Below are positions 9,579 to 17,267 of a stretch of 64,000 bases of DNA, in pieces (the first letter of the stretch is position 1; every line of letters starts with the position of its first letter). The translations under genes and the position numbers were made by a program. The notes beneath the pieces were generated by a model that saw nothing but the letters and a program-made list of their open reading frames with translations, was not told the origin of the DNA and did not search any database. Origin of the DNA: Nosema muscidifuracis (lineage: Eukaryota > Microsporidia > Nosematidae); the NCBI GenBank assembly GCA_028335825.1, contig JAIOKI010000008.1:248001-312000 (forward strand), written 5' to 3'.

Positions 9579-10709
9579 ATGATAGATTCACAATATTTCG
9601 AGTACGGAATATCTCCACCTCTTTTTCATATAACATTTGAATTTCCTAATAAAAATGAAATACCAGAAATTATTAAACTTACTAAAATTAATTATAATAT
9701 TACAAAAAATAGAACTACACGTGATAGAAAATTTAAAGTTCTTGGGTATGATAGTTTTTTGGTATATAATAATTCTGCTTATTTAACTATTTTTGGTGAA
9801 AATAGTACTAACGTATATTTAGAGACTAGTATACGAAAAGTTGAAACTACTCCCACACATTTGTATTTGAGAAATAAAGATGATTTTATATCGTATGATT
9901 ACACTACATTTAAAATATGGAACTCTTCTGTTACTGATTTCTGTACAGTAGGTAATATACTGTACACAATAGAAAATGACAAGTATCTGAATATGTATGA
10001 ATCAGAAGAATGTATAAAGAGTATAGAAATGAAAGATAAATGTTACATGTTAAGAGGAAATTCATATGTACTTATAGCAGTTACTATGAATAACGAGATT
10101 ATAAAATATGATCAACTTGATATTACCAAAGCTACTATGATAGATGAATTTGATTCAAAAATTATTGATTTGAAGATACATGGACAATATCTTGTTTTAT
10201 CTACTAACTCATGTTTAATAGTAATAGATGTACCTAATAAAAGACGACAGAAAGTCGGATATAATCAAAGATACAAATTTGTAGTTATAGATAATTACAT
10301 AATATCAAATTTGTACAGGGGAGCTTACAAATACTTCGATATAACGAACTTACAGAATTCAAGAACAGTTCAGTACGACGAACTGTGTTCAGATATGGAT
10401 GTTTACGACGATAAATTATTTTTACTTAGTGATAAAGGTATTCACATGTGGAGTTGTGATGGTAGAAAAGAAAACTTTTACAAAATCAGGTACCGACTTC
10501 CTTATTTCGATTTAACAAACACTCTTTTTGATGAAAACTGTAAATTTACATTAAAAGAAGAAACTGAAAAAGTTAATTTTGTAGAAATGGGAATCACAGA
10601 ATTAATTAATGAAGAGAAACGTAAGATGTTAAGAATAAATATGAAAGAAGAAAAAGATACTAAAGAGTTTGCTATTAAAAAGAAAAAAGTAACAAAAGGA
10701 GGATTTTAA
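9579..10709 (+). CDS. Beta-propeller-like protein of unknown function
   Basis: 376 residues, not recognised as a specific gene. The middle (about 45-310) is a chain of short beta-strand segments with regularly spaced patterns (YLVLSTNSCLIVIDV, YKFVVIDNYIISNLY, DMDVYDDKLFLLSDKGIHMW), typical of diverged WD40 or related beta-propellers. The final 50 residues are charged, ending in a Lys-rich basic stretch (KKKKVTKGGF) that could be a nuclear or nucleolar signal. ATG lies four bases behind CCCC, a strong start signal. The gene is packed 19 bases behind the small S1-domain gene. A ribosome-biogenesis role would fit the basic tail but is a guess. Confidence 0.65.
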   Translation: MIDSQYFEYGISPPLFHITFEFPNKNEIPEIIKLTKINYNITKNRTTRDRKFKVLGYDSFLVYNNSAYLTIFGENSTNVYLETSIRKVETTPTHLYLRNKDDFISYDYTTFKIWNSSVTDFCTVGNILYTIENDKYLNMYESEECIKSIEMKDKCYMLRGNSYVLIAVTMNNEIIKYDQLDITKATMIDEFDSKIIDLKIHGQYLVLSTNSCLIVIDVPNKRRQKVGYNQRYKFVVIDNYIISNLYRGAYKYFDITNLQNSRTVQYDELCSDMDVYDDKLFLLSDKGIHMWSCDGRKENFYKIRYRLPYFDLTNTLFDENCKFTLKEETEKVNFVEMGITELINEEKRKMLRINMKEEKDTKEFAIKKKKVTKGGF

Positions 10710-10872
10710 TAAATCTTATTATTTATTAATATTATTTATAATAAATTAATATAAAAGGTTTAATTATATTGTGAATCATACAATAAAGATATTTTTGATA
10801 TCATAATCTTCAAAAAGAATCAAATAAAAAATTAATAAAAATACATAAATTTTATGAATAAATTCTACTTTT

Positions 10873-11928
10873 ATGCATAAAACTATAAATAAAATTTACA
10901 GTTTTTATGCTATGATAGAAACAGATTCATCGTTCTTACAAAAATCAACGATTGAAACATCTGATCAAAGTAATCTTGATTCTCTTCTTAACTCTGGTAT
11001 ATCAATACAAGACATTAATAAACTACGTCAATCAGGTATATGCACTCTCAAGGGAATACTTATGACACCAAAGAAATCTCTTATTAAAATCAAAGGAATG
11101 ACTGATCTTAAAATAGATAAGATGAAAGATATAGTTAGCAAACTTCTTAATGTAGATTTTATGACTGCTTCTTCATATGCAGCTAAAAGATCTCTTCTTT
11201 ATAGAATTAGTACAGGTAGCTCGGATTTCGATGTTCTATTAGGTGGTGGTATACAAACAATGAGTATTACAGAAGTATTTGGAGAATTTCGGACTGGTAA
11301 AACACAACTTGCTACTACAATGTGTATAACAGTTCAATTACCTGATGAAATGGGAGGATCAAATGGAAAAGCTGCTTTTATAGATACTGAAGGAACATTT
11401 AGACCAGAAAGACTCAGAGATATAGCAAATAGATTTGGATTGGATCCTGATGAAGCTCTTGATAATGTTATATATGCACGTGCTTATAATAGTGAGCATC
11501 AGAATGAATTATTACAAAATCTTACTGTAAAATTCTCTGAAGATCCTAAATATAAATTACTAGTGGTAGATTCTATAATATCCCTTTTTAGGGTAGATTT
11601 CAGTGGAAGAGGTGAATTAGGAGAAAGACAACAAAAACTTAATCAGTTCCTATCTAAATTAATAAACATAGCTGAGGAATTTAATATAGCTGTACTTATT
11701 ACTAACCAAATGATGGCTGATCCATCAGGTGCTATGACATTTGTAGCTGATCCTAAGAAACCTATTGGTGGACATGTATTGGCTCATGCTAGTACTACAA
11801 GAATCTATTTGAGAAAGGGTAGAGGTGAAACAAGAGTTGCTAAGATATATGACTCACCTGATTTCCCTGAAGCAGAAGCCACTTATTCTATTACAGAAGG
11901 AGGAATTAATAATGTACAAGAGAATTAA
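10873..11928 (+). CDS. DMC1: Meiotic recombinase DMC1 (RecA/Rad51 family)
   Basis: ATP-dependent strand-exchange protein forming filaments on single-stranded DNA. DMC1 is the meiosis-specific partner of Rad51. The N-terminal helix-hairpin-helix part (GISIQDINKLRQSGICTLKG, then KKSLIKIKGM) and the core motifs are clear: Walker A GEFRTGKT (137-144), IDTEGTFRPERL, Walker B LLVVDSI (about 229-235), loop 1 VDFSGRGELGERQQKL, loop 2 around NQMMADPSGAMTFVADPKK, PIGGHVLAHASTTR, and C-terminal KIYDSPDFPEAEA. Several of these (RVDFSGRGEL-ERQQKL, YARAYNSEHQ, NQM-ADP-MTF-ADPKKP) are DMC1-type rather than RAD51-type as I know them. 351 residues from the first ATG; a second ATG at 10912 (14th codon) gives 338 residues and may be the true start, because no C-rich signal marks either. 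Confidence 0.93.
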   Translation: MHKTINKIYSFYAMIETDSSFLQKSTIETSDQSNLDSLLNSGISIQDINKLRQSGICTLKGILMTPKKSLIKIKGMTDLKIDKMKDIVSKLLNVDFMTASSYAAKRSLLYRISTGSSDFDVLLGGGIQTMSITEVFGEFRTGKTQLATTMCITVQLPDEMGGSNGKAAFIDTEGTFRPERLRDIANRFGLDPDEALDNVIYARAYNSEHQNELLQNLTVKFSEDPKYKLLVVDSIISLFRVDFSGRGELGERQQKLNQFLSKLINIAEEFNIAVLITNQMMADPSGAMTFVADPKKPIGGHVLAHASTTRIYLRKGRGETRVAKIYDSPDFPEAEATYSITEGGINNVQEN

Positions 11929-12231
11929 ATTAATTAAGTGTAAGGGTGTTAATCCCAAATCTATTTGATTCATTTTATGTTTGATATATTTTATTATCTA
12001 TAATATTTCAATCTATTTGATTCATTTTATGTCTGATATATTTCAATCTATTTTATAATTAACATGTTTGTTATATTTTATTATCTATAATATTTAAGTA
12101 TATTTTATTATCTAAATATCTCAAACTATTTTATAATTAACACATTTCAACTTATTTTATTATCTATAATATTTCAATCTATTTGATCATAAAACATGTT
12201 TGATATATTTTCATAAACAAATTTCTGAATA
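11929..12231. repeat. Intergenic degenerate repeats
   Basis: Built from mixed copies of TTTCAATCTATTTGATTCATTTTATG and TTATTTTATTATCTATAATA-type words, between DMC1 and the E2 gene. No open frame or RNA gene is seen. Confidence 0.7.
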
Positions 12232-12235
12232 CCCC
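12232..12235 (+). promoter_or_regulatory. C-rich start signal that sets the E2 start codon
   Basis: CCCC at 12232-12235, nine bases before the ATG at 12245. The frame is open further upstream to an ATA/ATG-rich tract, but the C run, plus the alignment of the E2 N-terminus, favours 12245. Confidence 0.6.
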
Positions 12236-12244
12236 TACCAGGTA

Positions 12245-12814
12245 ATGAGTAAGAATGGATTATCACAAACTGCTAACAAAAGATTAATAAATGAAGAAAA
12301 GATTCTTAAAAACGATAAAGACAAGGATAGATTATTTGTAGCTGTTCCTCGAGAAATTAATGGAACAACTGTATACAAAACATGGGATCTTCTTTTTTTG
12401 CTTAAAGATACCAAATCTCTTTATAAAGATAAAGTCATTGAAGCTGAAATTACTTTCCCTGAAGATTATCCTCTTCGTCCTCCTTCTCTCACATTTATTA
12501 GTAAAATGTTTCATCCAAATATTTATGTTAATGGAAAGGTTTGTATAAGTATTTTAGAAGAAGATAATCCTGGACCTCTTGGATGTGGTACTCCTGAAGA
12601 TAGATGGTCACCTGTACAAAATATAAGGACAGTAGCTCTTTCTTTGGTTATTCTTCTTGATAATCCTAATCCAGATTCTCCTGCCAATGTTGATGCTAGT
12701 AAAATGTTCCGTGATTCTAGAAAAGAATATGAAGAAAATGTTATTAAATTGATAGAAGAAGAAAGTAAAAAAAGTATGATGAAAGATAAAGTCATAAATA
12801 TTTTAAATAAATGA
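12245..12814 (+). CDS. UBC7: Ubiquitin-conjugating enzyme E2, UBC7/UBE2G type
   Basis: E2 enzyme that takes ubiquitin from E1 as a thioester and passes it to a substrate with an E3 ligase. The UBC7/UBE2G branch serves ER-associated degradation. From the ATG at 12245 it has 189 residues: N-terminal helix TANKRLINEEKI, beta-meander, FPEDYPLRPPSLTF, the HPN motif with the active cysteine (MFHPNIYVNGKVCISIL, Cys100), then the acidic insertion that marks this branch (EEDNPGPLGCGTPEDRWSPVQ), and PNPDSPANVDASKMFR. The insertion and the ANVDA motif exclude UBC9 and UBC4/5. About 35 residues beyond the core are charged helix; no membrane anchor is seen. Small antisense frames here are shadows. Confidence 0.92.
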   Translation: MSKNGLSQTANKRLINEEKILKNDKDKDRLFVAVPREINGTTVYKTWDLLFLLKDTKSLYKDKVIEAEITFPEDYPLRPPSLTFISKMFHPNIYVNGKVCISILEEDNPGPLGCGTPEDRWSPVQNIRTVALSLVILLDNPNPDSPANVDASKMFRDSRKEYEENVIKLIEEESKKSMMKDKVINILNK

Positions 12815-12865
12815 GATTGTTTTAAATTTTAACTTAAAGATATTTTATGTTAAAGTATAATTTTT

Positions 12866-13180
12866 TAAATTAAATTTATATTCCAAATAAATAATAAAGT
12901 ATTAAAATAGAAATCATTCTTGAAATTTATTCCTTGTATAATTAAATACACTTACTAATAATTTTTAATTTAATTAAATTTATATTCCAAATAAATAATA
13001 AAGTATTAAAATAGAAATCATTCTTGAAATTATATTCCTTGAATAATTAAATACACTTACTAATATTTTTTAAATTAATTAAATTTATATTCCAAATATG
13101 TAATAAAGTATTAAAATAGAAATCATTCTTGAAATTATATTCCTCGTATTTGTATAATTACAGAATGCACTAATTAATAA
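12866..13180. repeat. About 105 bp tandem repeat, three copies, reaching into a gene's 3' end
   Basis: A unit containing TATATTCCAAATA, AATAAAGTATTAAAATAGAA and ATCATTCTTGAAAT starts near 12,870, 12,975 and 13,080 (TTCCAAATA at 12881, 12985, 13091). The third copy contains the last codons and stop of the minus-strand membrane protein gene. The other two lie behind that stop. Confidence 0.9.
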
Positions 13181-13972
13181 ACTTATCAATTTGTAATCTA
13201 AGAAGTAGAAGAATATAAATAAGAAAGATAGAAGATTGTATCTGTAAAAGGGAAGAAGTCTAAGAATCATAAGAAGAAGAGAAAAGACATCTCTTTGTAC
13301 TAATATTAGTGGTGTAAATACATCTACACTAAAACTTGATTCATTTTTAATATTATATGTTTCATATAAATCTTCATTTTCTAATATATTGTACTTCTCA
13401 TTTATTACATGTTCAATTTTATTTTCAATATTCTGTCTCTCATCATATACACTAGAAAATGAACAATTACTTAATATAAATTTATATTCTTCTTTCTTTA
13501 AGTTATAATCATCAACTACTATATATCCTATTGTACTTATAACTGATTGAAGATCTTTATTTTCTTTAGGAGGGGAAGTCTTATAAAAAGTTAATATACA
13601 ATCAAATATACATAAGACATATATAATGGAATAATCTACATGTATAATGAAAGATAATATAGAAGAAATTAATTCTAAATAATATACTTTCTGTGAAGTA
13701 TCTTTAGATTGTATTAAAAGAGATACTGAGAAATAAGTATTACATAGTATATAAGAGTATGATAAGAAGTATAAGAAAGGATACTGAAGATATATCATTA
13801 TTAGAAGACTTCCTAACAAATATCTAAAACGAGTAGAGAATATTAAAGAAGTTAATTTATGAAGTACAATCCCGAAGATAATCATGTATACATGACGAGT
13901 ATTTGGATATAAATGAAGATTTATAGTTAATAATTGGAGAGTGTAAGATAAAAAGACTGACTGACGAATCAT
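13085..13972 (-). CDS. Polytopic membrane protein of unknown function
   Basis: 295 residues from the ATG at 13972; the frame runs 14 codons further up but only to a TTG. There are about five or six hydrophobic segments in the first half (residues about 5-140: YMIIFGIVLHKLTSLIF, LLGSLLIMIYLQYPFLYFL, IYVLCIFDCILTF). A hydrophilic loop of about 80 residues follows, rich in Asn, Glu and Lys, then two or three more membrane segments (FSLLLMILRLLPFY, LLSFLFIFFYFL, MISILILYYIF) at the C-terminus. I do not recognise the family and no catalytic motif stands out. The very C-terminus is coded by a tandem-repeat unit, so its sequence may have been added or changed recently. It runs opposite to the E2 gene. 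Confidence 0.65.
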   Translation of the reverse strand: MIRQSVFLSYTLQLLTINLHLYPNTRHVYMIIFGIVLHKLTSLIFSTRFRYLLGSLLIMIYLQYPFLYFLSYSYILCNTYFSVSLLIQSKDTSQKVYYLELISSILSFIIHVDYSIIYVLCIFDCILTFYKTSPPKENKDLQSVISTIGYIVVDDYNLKKEEYKFILSNCSFSSVYDERQNIENKIEHVINEKYNILENEDLYETYNIKNESSFSVDVFTPLILVQRDVFSLLLMILRLLPFYRYNLLSFLFIFFYFLDYKLISLLISAFCNYTNTRNIISRMISILILYYIFGI

Positions 13973-14099
13973 AAGAAAACAAAGAAAAAAATATTTATAA
14001 AAAAGATGAAACAAAATTTGATTTCTGAATTAAAAATGAAGCTTTGTATAGATACAAATCAGGTAAAGAGTATTTTATCAAAATATATAAGGTATTTTT

Positions 14100-14362
14100 T
14101 TATTATTTTATTTCTATACATAAATAGTAGATTTATTGAATAAAAGATTTATATGCATAATAGTGTATTTATGCATAATTAAAATTATATTATAAATACA
14201 ATATTATGCATAATTAAAAGACTTATATACATAAATACACTACTATGCATACTTATATACATAAACACACTATTATGCACACTTATATTATAAACACATT
14301 ATTATGCACACTTATATACATAAATAAACTTATAAAAATAAATATGTTTTTTATAAAAGTTA
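14100..14362. repeat. Short tandem repeats of a TTATGCATA-type word
   Basis: Between two divergent genes. Repeats of ATATGCATAATAGTG/TATACATAAATACACTA-like units, each with an ATGCAT palindrome or its variants, run from about 14,145 to 14,335. The space could hold the shared promoter of both genes. Confidence 0.7.
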
Positions 14363-14366
14363 CCCC
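14363..14366 (+). promoter_or_regulatory. CCCC directly touching the start codon
   Basis: CCCC joins the ATG of the Pcf11-like gene with no gap, the tightest spacing of this start signal in the window. Any 5' leader is likely to be very short. Confidence 0.55.
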
Positions 14367-15116
14367 ATGAATGAATTTCTAAATATTCTTAAAAATTTAC
14401 AAAAAGGAGATAAAATCTCACTAAATGTACTGTTAATGATATCTGAAAGTCAACCAAATATTTATGAAACAATTTGTAAATTAATATTAACTTATTATAA
14501 AGATTGTATAAATACAGATAGTGTTAGATGGTACTTAAATATACTCTGTACAAAAAATGAAAATTTTCTTGAATATTTCTCAAGATATCAAAGAATATTT
14601 GATGGAATAAAAGATCCTTTTACAGATCTTTTAAAAGAATACAAAAGTCAGAAAAGATTTAAAATTGATCAACCTGTTACAGATATTCCTAAAGAACCTG
14701 TTATTATAAACACAGAACCATTAAAAAATATTCCTACAGCTGAATCTTCTAATAATATTTTATTTGGAAAAATTCAATGTAAATTATGTGGGTTGAGGTA
14801 CAAAGAGAATGATCATTTATACGATATCCATATAGAAGATCATATGAGAAAAAATAGAGCCCTAGATGAGAAGAATACTCTTAGTAGAGAATATTTTTGT
14901 AATTATGATGGATGGATAAAAAGTATGGAGAAAATTACTTTAAATTTGAAAATAGATAAAATTGAAAAAGTTATACATACTGGTGATAATGTATACTGTA
15001 AAATGTGTGGATCTAAGATTGATGCAGTTTGGGATGAAGAAGAAGATGAATTTGTTTTAAATGAGTGTGTACAATTAGATGAAGAAGAGTTTGCACATAA
15101 ATTGTGTGTGACATAA
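14367..15116 (+). CDS. PCF11: Pcf11-like mRNA 3'-end cleavage factor subunit
   Basis: Subunit of cleavage factor IA, linking RNA polymerase II's C-terminal domain to pre-mRNA cleavage, polyadenylation and termination in the nucleus. 249 residues, far shorter than fungal Pcf11. Residues 1-95 are helical and fit a shortened CTD-interacting domain. Residues 96-132 are a linker. A first zinc finger (CKLCGLRY, C138/C141 with H155 and H159) is followed by the D-x-W pattern DGWIKSM seen in Pcf11. A second finger has CKMCGSKIDAVWDEEEDEFV (C211, C214) and FAHKLC (H244, C247), matching the C-terminal Pcf11 finger. The order of the two fingers and the WDEEEDE motif make the call strong. The poly-Gln and Clp1-binding parts are not evident. 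Confidence 0.85.
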   Translation: MNEFLNILKNLQKGDKISLNVLLMISESQPNIYETICKLILTYYKDCINTDSVRWYLNILCTKNENFLEYFSRYQRIFDGIKDPFTDLLKEYKSQKRFKIDQPVTDIPKEPVIINTEPLKNIPTAESSNNILFGKIQCKLCGLRYKENDHLYDIHIEDHMRKNRALDEKNTLSREYFCNYDGWIKSMEKITLNLKIDKIEKVIHTGDNVYCKMCGSKIDAVWDEEEDEFVLNECVQLDEEEFAHKLCVT

Positions 15117-15375
15117 AAAGTTTATTTTTTTGAGATGATGGTTTACTTTAGACATAAAAAAAATAATTATTTTAAGACATTAAAAGTTTATTTTTTGAGA
15201 TGATGATTTACTTAAGACATAAAAAATTTAATTATTAAGACATAAAAATTTTATTATTTTAGGACATTAAAAGTTTATTTTTTGAGATGATGATTTCTTT
15301 TAATTAAAAAATATAATTATTTTAAGACATAAAAATTTAATTATTTTAATCAATTTTGAAAATCTTTTCCTTTTT
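15105..15375. repeat. Tandem repeats starting at the Pcf11 stop codon
   Basis: The word GACATAAAAAGTTTATTTTT with GAGATGATG begins inside the last Pcf11 codons (ACA-TAA at 15111). It recurs at about 15177 and 15264, with shorter GACATAAAAA copies between. As in the CorA gene, the repeat takes in the stop codon. Confidence 0.85.
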
Positions 15376-15401
15376 TTTCTTTTGTTTATTTTTCTACCCT
15401 T

Positions 15402-16118
15402 ATGAAAACAAGTAGAAGAGAATTGCTTGAATGGATGAAATCTCTTAACATACAAATAAATAAAATAGAAGAATTAGGTCAAGGTACAGCTATATGTCAA
15501 TTATTGAATATTATACATCCATCTTCATGTTTATCTTATATAAAAAATCCTTCATCAGAGTATGAGTATATTAAAAATCTAAAATTAGCTCAGAACTTCT
15601 TTTATTTAAATAGTGTAGAAGTTAAATTTCCAATTAGTAAACTTGTAGAATGTAAATTACAAGATAATTTAGAAATAGCACAGTGGTTGTATAAGTATTA
15701 TGTTAATTGTACTAAGAATAAGAAGAATGTTTCAGAAATAATTAATAAGAAGAGTATTTTAATTAATAAAGATTTAATTAATAAGAAGAGTATGTCAATT
15801 AATAAAGATTTAACTGATAAAGATTCAACTAATAATAAGAGTATAACAGATAACAACATAATTAATGACAATGATTCAACTAATAAGAAGAGTATGTCAA
15901 TTAATAAAGATTCTAACAACATAATTAATGAAAATGATTCTAACAACATAATAAGTAAAAATGATTCTAAAAACTTAATAAATGAAAATGATTCTAACAA
16001 CATAATTAATGACACAAATATAAATATCTTAATAAATGATAAAGATTTAAATAATTCTACTGAATTAAGAAAAAAGAATAGACAAGATATTATAGAGAAT
16101 TTAAAAAAAACATTATGA
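15402..16118 (+). CDS. EB1/BIM1 microtubule plus-end protein, N-terminal part
   Basis: Microtubule plus-end tracking protein. The first 108 residues are the EB1-type calponin-homology domain: SRRELLEWMKSLN, KIEELGQGTAICQLLN, EYEYIKNLKLAQNFF, and the hallmark KLVECKLQDNLEIAQWLYKYY. CCC lies three bases before the ATG. From residue 109 on there is a linker of some 130 residues made almost only of Asn, Lys, Ser, Asp and Ile (SMSINKDL, NNIINENDS units), with DNA-level repeats. The frame stops with TGA at 16116, seven bases after an A8 run, before the dimerisation domain that EB1 needs. That domain lies immediately downstream in another frame. Taken alone this product would be a monomeric microtubule-binding fragment. 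Confidence 0.88.
   Translation: MKTSRRELLEWMKSLNIQINKIEELGQGTAICQLLNIIHPSSCLSYIKNPSSEYEYIKNLKLAQNFFYLNSVEVKFPISKLVECKLQDNLEIAQWLYKYYVNCTKNKKNVSEIINKKSILINKDLINKKSMSINKDLTDKDSTNNKSITDNNIINDNDSTNKKSMSINKDSNNIINENDSNNIISKNDSKNLINENDSNNIINDTNINILINDKDLNNSTELRKKNRQDIIENLKKTL
15745..16040 (+). repeat. Asn/Ser/Lys coding repeats in the EB1 linker
   Basis: Repeats of AATAAGAAGAGTATGTCAATT and of AATGATTCTAACAACATAATT-type units, coding for NKKSMSI and NDSNNII. The opposite strand is open by composition only. Confidence 0.8.
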
Positions 16119-16401
16119 AGAAATAAACATGAAATCTGAAGATAGATATAATCAAATATTAGAAGATAATAAGAAATTAAATGAACAAATAAAACTAAAA
16201 GAAGAAGAAAATAACATTTTAAAAGAAAAATTAGGAATATTTTCTGATAAAAAAGTACAAGAATTGATCAAAGATTTGGAAGATAACAGAGATTTCTATT
16301 TTCTTATTTTAGTAGAAATAGAAAAATATTTAACAGGGTGTACAAATATAGATGAAGGGATTAAAGATGATATTTTTAATATTTTGTATAAGAAACAATA
16401 A
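16105..16401 (+). CDS. EB1/BIM1, C-terminal coiled coil and EBH domain (other frame)
   Basis: This frame encodes a coiled coil (YNQILEDNKKLNEQIKLKEEENNILKEKL) running into the EB-homology domain: VQELIKDLEDNRDFYFLILVEIEKYL, then a last helix DDIFNILYKK. The NRDFYF-L--IE pattern is the EBH hallmark that mediates dimerisation and partner binding. It has no C-rich start signal; its first ATG is at 16129, but the frame is open back to 16105, inside the A8 run at 16103-16110. One A fewer there would give a continuous EB1 of about 330 residues. So it is the 3' end of the same gene, separated by a homopolymer length change, real or from sequencing, or by slippage. No terminal EEY/F motif is seen. 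Confidence 0.82.
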   Translation, partial: KKHYEEINMKSEDRYNQILEDNKKLNEQIKLKEEENNILKEKLGIFSDKKVQELIKDLEDNRDFYFLILVEIEKYLTGCTNIDEGIKDDIFNILYKKQ

Positions 16402-16781
16402 AAATTAGACTTATGATTTAATATAAACTTTGTATAATAAAATAAAAAATAATTTTTAATTTATTTTATCTACTAAGTTAACGAAATTAAATTTAAAACT
16501 ATTTTTAAATATTAAAAGTTTAAAATTTAACATTTGTTTTTTATCCTAAAAATTATTCTTTATTTTGAGAAGAGAAAAGTCTTAGCTAGTTTGTTAAAAA
16601 AACTTTAATTTGAAGCTAATATTTAATAAAACTTCAATTTACATCAATGATCAAATATATGACAATTATAATATATAACAACTAGTCAATCAAATATATG
16701 ACAATTATAATATATAAGAACTACTTAATTAATATTAAATATATAACAACTACTTAATTAATATTAATTTTATTATTCTGA
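16402..16781. other. Intergenic with short repeats
   Basis: Between two convergent genes. From about 16,640 to 16,770 the words CAAATATATGACAATTATAATATATAA and AACTACTTAATTAATATTAA repeat two or three times. No gene is seen. Confidence 0.6.
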
Positions 16782-17267
16782 CTAAACTTGAACATAAAAT
16801 AACCCAAAAATACCATTAATTTTTACATTAAAAACTGCTTCTTCTTCTTTGTTAGTTGATACATCATTAAGTATATGAAATTTATTATCCTTATAAACAC
16901 AAGCATAATAATGACTTAAACTTTGATTATTACTTATTGTTCTATACAAATAAGCATGGAATTTATATTTTATATCACCTACTTCAATGAACTCCTGTAA
17001 GAAGATTTCGTTAACTGGTAAATTTCCCACTCTATGCTGATTCTGAATGACTAAAATTTTAGGAAGAGGTCCATCAATAATATCTTCGTAATAATTTTTT
17101 AAATACAAATTTAAATCATAATTATGTGGTTGATCTATTACTAAGAAAAAAGTGATCGAAGTTAGTGAATCTCCGAACTTTCTTCGTATCAAAAAAAGGT
17201 TACTGATTTCGAGGTCTGATATCTCATCTAACCTCCTCTTTTCTGAACTTAATTCGTAAAATTGAAA
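16782..17267 (-). CDS. USP-type deubiquitinase, C-terminal part (other frame)
   Basis: Carries the histidine box of a ubiquitin-specific protease: SLSHYYACVYKDNKFHILNDVS, the family's GHY-x-Y-v...W-x-x-f-D-D form, with the catalytic His in SHYYA and Asn/Asp in LND. KILVIQNQHRV before it fits the LP--L-i-l-kRF segment. The frame has no ATG near its beginning. It is open upstream exactly to the T8 run at 17268-17275 (A8 on the coding strand), where it is closed by a TAA overlapping the run. One extra A in the run would join it to the Cys-box frame. So this is the 3' half of the gene that starts at 17770. Confidence 0.75.
   Translation of the reverse strand, partial: FQFYELSSEKRRLDEISDLEISNLFLIRRKFGDSLTSITFFLVIDQPHNYDLNLYLKNYYEDIIDGPLPKILVIQNQHRVGNLPVNEIFLQEFIEVGDIKYKFHAYLYRTISNNQSLSHYYACVYKDNKFHILNDVSTNKEEEAVFNVKINGIFGLFYVQV

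Noticed and set aside
12000-12245. Intron at the E2 start (GGTAATGAGT looks like a donor site)
   Set aside because: The E2 frame is complete from the ATG at 12245 and no matching branch/acceptor site restores a longer protein.
12332-12795. Three small frames across the E2 gene
   Set aside because: Shadows of the E2 coding sequence in other frames and on the other strand.
15698-16015. 105-residue minus-strand frame
   Set aside because: Antisense of the Asn/Ser/Lys repeat linker of EB1.
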